Source: Acanthamoeba lenticulata (Eukaryota; Discosea; Longamoebia; Acanthamoebidae). Taken from it: a stretch of DNA of 35,296 bases. The notes under the pieces are model-generated. The model was given only the letters and a program-made list of their open reading frames with translations, was not told the origin of the DNA and did no database searches. Shown piece after piece: positions 30,454 through 35,296 of this stretch. The position numbers were made by a program, and so were the translations under genes. Position 1 is the stretch's first letter, and every line of letters starts with the position of its first letter. The DNA is taken from assembly GCA_002179805.1 (NCBI GenBank), contig NAVB01000088.1, positions 1 through 35,296 on the forward strand. Direction: 5' to 3'.

Positions 30454-33400
30454 TCAGGCGCCGCCACGCCGCTTGGGGGCGCCGCCGCTGGCGCGCGGGT
30501 CGGCACGAGGCGCCGTGCCGCGCCACCAGGCCAGCTGCTGGGCCGACCGCTGCTGGCTGTAGTCGGCCGCCGGCGGCAGCACGCCCAGCCCGTCGCTACC
30601 ACGCTCAGCTTCTCGCGGAGACACCGAGCGGCCGCCGCCAGGCGCCGAGCCGCCGGTGCCCGGACCGCCGCGGTCGTCCGAGATCCGGCTGCCGCCGCCG
30701 CTCCCGAGGCGCTCGCTGCGCTGCTGGTCGAGGCGGCTGCCGCCGCCGGTCGTGAGGGACCGGTGGGACCGCGAGCGAATGGGCTGGCCCGTCGGCATCA
30801 TGCCGGGCCCCGAGTCGCGCGACTCGGCCTGCTTGATTCGCTTCATCTCCTCGTTGGCCTGATTTGATTTTTGTTTTGTTTTGTTTTGTTTTTTTAGTTT
30901 TTTAGTTTTTTAAACAAAAATGAAATTGAAAAATCTTAAAAAGAAAAGCGCACCTCTTGGAGGTTGAGCATGATGGAGGTGGGGAAGGGGAAGGAGGTGA
31001 TGTCGCTGAGCTCGATGTAGTGGAGGTCCTTGATGCGCAGGGGCGGCAGGTACGACGTGTCGATGATCAGGTCCTGCGGCTCGCCCTCGCCCTCCTTGCC
31101 CTGGTACTCGTCCTTGCCTTTTGTCATAAAATAAAAACAAAAATACAAGAAATGAGCAATTAATTGTTTTTGATTGAAAATAAGAATGTTCAAAAATAAA
31201 AATAAAAATATCTCGAGTGACGCACCAGAGGCCAGCAGCTCGCCCAGGAGTTGCAGCGGCACCTTCTCGTGGCCGGGCTCCGGCGTGTACCTGATCATCA
31301 TCATGGGCATGAAGATGAAGACGAAGGCCATGAACAAGATGATGACGATGAAGAAGCTTAGAGAAGAGGAGGAGGAAAGGGAGCGCACATGGAGAGGAGC
31401 TGGCGGATCTGGAAGACGTTGAGGTCGGGGCACATGCTGCGGCGGAAGTCCGGGTCCTCGCAGATGCGCCGCCGCTTGGCGTCGTCCATCAGCAGCAGGC
31501 CCAGGCCCTGTGTGGTCATCGTCATCACCACCGTAAGCGTAAGGCGAAGACGAAGAGGATGAAGCGGATGATGATGATGATTAAGATGATGCAAATGAAG
31601 ATGAAGGAGACGAACCTGGCGCATGTAGTGGAGGTGGTTGTTGAGGGGCCCGACCCACTCGTCGCCGGCCGTCTCGGCGAGCCAGCCCTCGAGGCGGCTG
31701 ATGTTGGAGTGGATCTCGGCCGCGCGGCGCGACGTGCAGAGGTCCTTGCGGAGAAGGAGCACGTTGAAGAGGACGCTGTCGATGAAGCGGAACGACTGCT
31801 GGAAGAACTGCTTCGACACCTCCAGGTGCACAAAGTTGGACTGGAACAGCTGCAGGAACTCGTCCATGATCCCGATCACCGTCTCCAGCGCCACCGTCCT
31901 CTCGGCTGTGTTGATGGGATGACGTCCACCGCCACCTTAATTGTTAGCATGATAATAATAATAAAAATAAATAAATGAAAAAGATAAAGGTGACGCACTC
32001 TTCTTGCGCTGGGGCACGTTGGGGCTGCTGCCGCCGCCGTGCGAGAGGCCCGACGACAGGTTGCGCTTGTCCAGGATGGCCTTCTCCACAACGTTCCGGA
32101 GCCGCGTCCGGATGTTGAAGGCCAGCTGCGTGTAGATCAACCTGGTTATGGGCAGCAAAAATCAGAAAAATTTCAAAAATTTCTTTTAAAATAGAAAATA
32201 ATTTAAATGTAATGTAAATAAAAACAATAAAAAGGCTTGAGCGTACTTGAGGAGCTCCTTCATCTGCTTCTCGAACCAGAGGACGGGCGAGATGATGGCC
32301 GGCGCCGAGCCGTTGCTGCTGCCACTCTCCGAGGCGCCGTCAACGGACCCGCTGCCGTTGGTGGCCTGGCTCGGGTCGTTCTCCTCCTCGCGCTGCATGA
32401 GCATGCTCATGATGTTGTTGCCCGACAGGTCGATGCGCCCTGGAATTCAAGTTATGTGTTGGTGTGACGTCAGCAAAAAAAAGAAAAAAGAAAGGGAGCC
32501 GAGAAAGCAAAGAGGAGAAGGCTCGGACCGATGTCGAGCAAGTTGCGGCGCTCCTCCGAGTTGTAGGACTCCATCATGGCGAGGAGCGACGAGGCGCCGC
32601 CGCGGCGGATCGAGCGGCGCGTTTCGGCGCGCTTGAGGCGCTTGGACGGGGTGGCGACGCCCTGCAGCTCCTTGCGGATCAGGTGGAGCATGAGGCACAC
32701 GTTGGAGAGCAGGAAGGCCAGCTCCTGGTTGTCCTGGAAGTAGCTCTGCATGAGCGCCCGAATGACCGAGATCGTGTACGGCATCAGCACGCTCTCCTGC
32801 CTGTTATGAATGTTATCAATTTGTTAAAATGGCAGAATTACGTCAGCGTGACGTCAGCTCGCGGCTTGACAAGAACAACAAGAGCGAAGAGGACGAACCT
32901 GGCGGAGAGGAAGGAGAGGGAGAGCTCGCCCCAGGTGCGGAGGTAGCGGAACACGACCAAACCCGGCGCCGGGACGCCCATCACAAAGCCCCTTTTTGTT
33001 TTTAAAATACGAGTTAGTCACACGAGGAATGCCAGGCATGATCGAGGACGAAGTGCGCACTTTTCTTCGGCAAAGACGAGGCCGATGAGGCGCTTGCGGC
33101 CCTCCTCGGCGCTGCCCATCATGACCGTGGCCAGCATCTCGGCCTCCACCTCCTCGCCCGTCGCCGCCTCCCGACCCTCGATCGTCCCCTTGAGGCGGCG
33201 CTCTATTGACGAAATTTAATTTAATATCAGAATAAAAGAATTAATAATCAAAGCAAAAACAAAAAGTACCTTCTTGCTCCTCGATGTTCTCGAGGTCCTT
33301 GACGAGCTCCTCGTTTTCCTTCTTGCTGGTCTCGAGCTCGGCCTCGAGAGCGCGGACGCGGGCACCCAGGTCGGCCTCGACCTGACGCAGGGCGGCGCGC

Positions 33401-35228
33401 TTGCGGTCGCGCTTGTCCCGCATGGCCGCCAGGCGGGCCTCCCATGCGCGCTCGCGCTCATCGCGGTCGCGCTGGGCCTCCTCCAGCGCACGGGCCGTGT
33501 CGGCCCGGGCGGCCTCGAGCTCGGCGGTGAGCTCGGCCAGCTGGGCTTCGAAGCGGCTGGCGGCGTCGGCCCACGCGCGGCGGTCGGCCTCGGCGGCGGC
33601 CGCGGCCGCGGCAGCGTCGTCGCGGGCGTGTTCGAGATCAGCTCGAAGGCGAGCGGCGTCGGTCTCGAGGGCGGCCACGGCGTGGGCGAGCTCGTCGCGC
33701 TCAGCGGTGTGCTGGAGCTCGGCGTCGGCCCAGCGGCGGGCAAAGTCGGCCTCGAGCTGGGCGCGCTCGTCGCGGAGGCGGAGCTTCTCGGTGCGGAGCT
33801 CCTCGTTCTTCTTCTCCTCCTCGGCGAGCTCCTCGCGGAGGACAGAGAGCTCCTCCATGACCTCCTCGTTGTGGGCGACGAGCGTCTCAAGGGCGCCCGT
33901 GCGCTCGGCGAGCTGGTGCTCGAGCTCGGCGCGGCGCTCCTCCTCGCGGCGGTGGCGCTCGGCCTCGTCCTGGTCCGTCTGGGTCCGGAGGCGCTCCTCC
34001 TCGAGGCGGCGACGCTCCTTCTCGCGGCGCTTCATCTCCTTGAGCTCGTCCTGCACGCGGCGGCGCTCGGCCTCCTCGCGCTCGAGCCGCGCGCGCTTGT
34101 CGGCCTTCTCGCGCTCCTTGCGGGCGCGCTCCTCCTCCTTGCGCTTGCGCTTCTCCTCCTCGCGCTCGGCCTCCTGCCGCTTGCGCTCGCGCTCGCGCTC
34201 GATCCGCTCCTTCTCGCGGCGCTTCATCTCCTTGAGCTCCTCCTCGAGCCGCGCGCGCTCGGCCTCGGCCCGCTCGCGCTCCACGCGGGCCAGCTCCTCC
34301 TCGCGGGCCAGCCGCGCGCGCTTCTCGTCGCGCCGACGCCGCTTCTCCTCATCCTTCTCGACCTCTTGCTTCTGCGCCTCGTTCTCCCGCGCGACCCGTT
34401 CGCGCTCGCGCTCGCGCATCTCCTGGATCTCTCGCGTCAGCCGCTCGCGCTCGGCCTGCTCGAGCGCCTTGCGCTCGCGCCGCTTGGCCTTCTTGGCCGC
34501 CTGCCGCTGGCGCTCCTCCTCTTCCTCCTGCCGCCGGCGCTCTTCCTCCTCGCGCCGCGCGCGCTCGGCCTCGAGCCGCTTCTCCTCCTTGCGCTTGGCG
34601 GCCTCCTCGGCTTCGCGCCGCCGGGCCTCTTCCTCCCGGGCCCGCCGCTCCTCTTCCTCGCGCCGCCGGGCCTCCTCTTCGGCCGCCCGCCGGGCGCGCT
34701 CCTCGGCCTTGCGCTGCTTGCGCTCCTCGCGCCGCTGCTGCTCCTCGGCCTCGCGCGCGCGGCGCTCCTCCTCCTCTTGCTGCCGCTTGGCCTCCTCCTC
34801 GCGCACGATTCGGGCCATCTCCTCCTTGAGCTTCTCGGCCTCGGCCCGCCGCCGGTCCTCCTCCTCCTTGAGCTTGCGCTCGAGCTCTTCGCGCTTTTTC
34901 CGCCGCTTCTCCTTCTTGCGCAGCTCCTCCTCCTCGCGCCGCTGGCGTTCCTCTTCCTCGAGACGCTTGCGCTCTTCCTCGAGACGCTTGCGCTCTTCCT
35001 CCTCGCGCCGCTTGCGCTCCTCCTCCTCCTTGCGCAGGCGCTCCTCCTCGGCCTTGCGCTGGCGCTCCTCTTCTTCGCGCCGCAGGCGCTCCTCCTCTTC
35101 CTTGCGCTTGCGCTCGGCCTCGGCCTTGCGCTTGGCCACCAGGTACGCGCGGCACCGGGCCTGGATCACCAGCGCGGCCGCTTGCCGCTTCTCCTGCAGC
35201 ACCTTCTCTGTCATCACCCCGCGGAACA
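30454..35228 (-). CDS. Class V-like myosin, C-terminal part: one IQ motif, charged helix, coiled coil, DIL domain (partial)
   Basis: Actin-based motor for organelle or vesicle transport (family knowledge). Exons 35228..33270, 33202..33061, 32991..32899, 32800..32529, 32439..32247, 32141..31999, 31905..31616, 31507..31389, 31290..31226, 31117..30954, 30858..30454: about 1280 residues, starting at an acceptor (TGCAG, 35229), so the motor domain lies beyond the right edge. The first residues, VFRGVMTEKVLQEKR, match the end of the converter; IQ motif AALVIQARCRAYLVAK follows. Next come about 400 residues of Glu/Arg/Lys (ER/K-type single helix), then coiled coil (LEHQLAERTGALETLVAHNE). The DIL (dilute) domain covers exons 3-10: GFVMGVPAPGLVVFRYLRTW, LVFLL-type helices, QQSFRFIDSVLFNVLLLRKD, HLHYMRQGLGLLLMDDAKRR and LNVFQIRQLLSMYTPEPGHE. 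A Gly/Ser/Arg-rich tail ends it. Confidence 0.88.
33800..35130 (-). repeat. Glu/Arg/Lys-rich low-complexity coding tract of the myosin
   Basis: Highly biased sequence coding (R/K)-(E)n-(R/K) units such as RKEEEERKRREEEERKRLEE. The pattern of acidic and basic residues three or four positions apart predicts a stable single alpha-helix rather than a paired coil over much of it. Confidence 0.85.
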
Positions 35229-35296
35229 CTGCACGGCAACAACAAACGGGCATTGTTCAGATTTTTCATTCTATTTCATAATATTTTTAAAAAATA

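Noticed and set aside
33401..35281. Long plus-strand Ser/Arg-rich open frame (626 aa)
   Set aside because: It is the antisense of the Glu/Arg/Lys tract of the myosin; the codon bias of that tract removes stops on the other strand. No domain or splice support.
1..35296. Search for CRISPR arrays, bacterial operons, Shine-Dalgarno sites, insertion sequences and rRNA
   Set aside because: None seen. The intron-rich gene structure is eukaryotic, and no regularly spaced repeat array or terminal inverted repeat with a transposase was found.

Overview
The window reads as nuclear DNA of an amoebozoan protist, most probably an Acanthamoeba species (inference). Coding sequence is GC-rich, genes are closely packed on both strands, and nearly all are cut by short AT-richer GT-AG introns whose donors are mostly GTACGT or GTGCGT. 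Exon joins given below were worked out by hand from splice signals, reading-phase continuity and family similarity recalled from memory; no alignment was run.

Layout. 1-3142 (minus): two tandem paralogues of a secreted or surface type I membrane protein with a Pro/Ser-rich stalk, the first cut by the window edge. 3448-6752 (plus): secreted glutaminase of the fungal GtaA type. 6820-7441 (minus): small acidic unknown protein. 7676-11373 (minus): CYP7/CYP8-like cytochrome P450 with a roughly 450-residue insertion before the heme loop. 11938-13828 (minus): F-box protein with a propeller-like C-terminus. 14041-14322 (plus): COA3-like mitochondrial assembly factor. 14489-18423 (plus): ICE2/NARG2-like little elongation complex subunit with an added CCCH zinc finger. 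18518-21292 (plus): an F-box/At4g00755-like protein fused to a clathrin heavy-chain linker-like segment. 21468-22499 (plus): unrecognised secreted protein. 22553-24619 (minus): guanine deaminase. 24746-30357: a different kind of DNA, mostly intron-poor, with ankyrin-like and membrane-protein reading frames broken by frameshifts, and an AT-richer patch coding an SH3 domain in the middle. 30454-35228 (minus): tail of a DIL-domain (class V-like) myosin whose motor lies beyond the right edge.

The genes do not form one pathway. They are ordinary host housekeeping, secretory and ubiquitin-related genes, next to one decaying island that looks acquired, possibly from a large DNA virus of amoebae (inference). 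The most unusual objects are the F-box/clathrin-linker fusion, the P450 with the giant insertion, the zinc-finger ICE2 and the decaying island.
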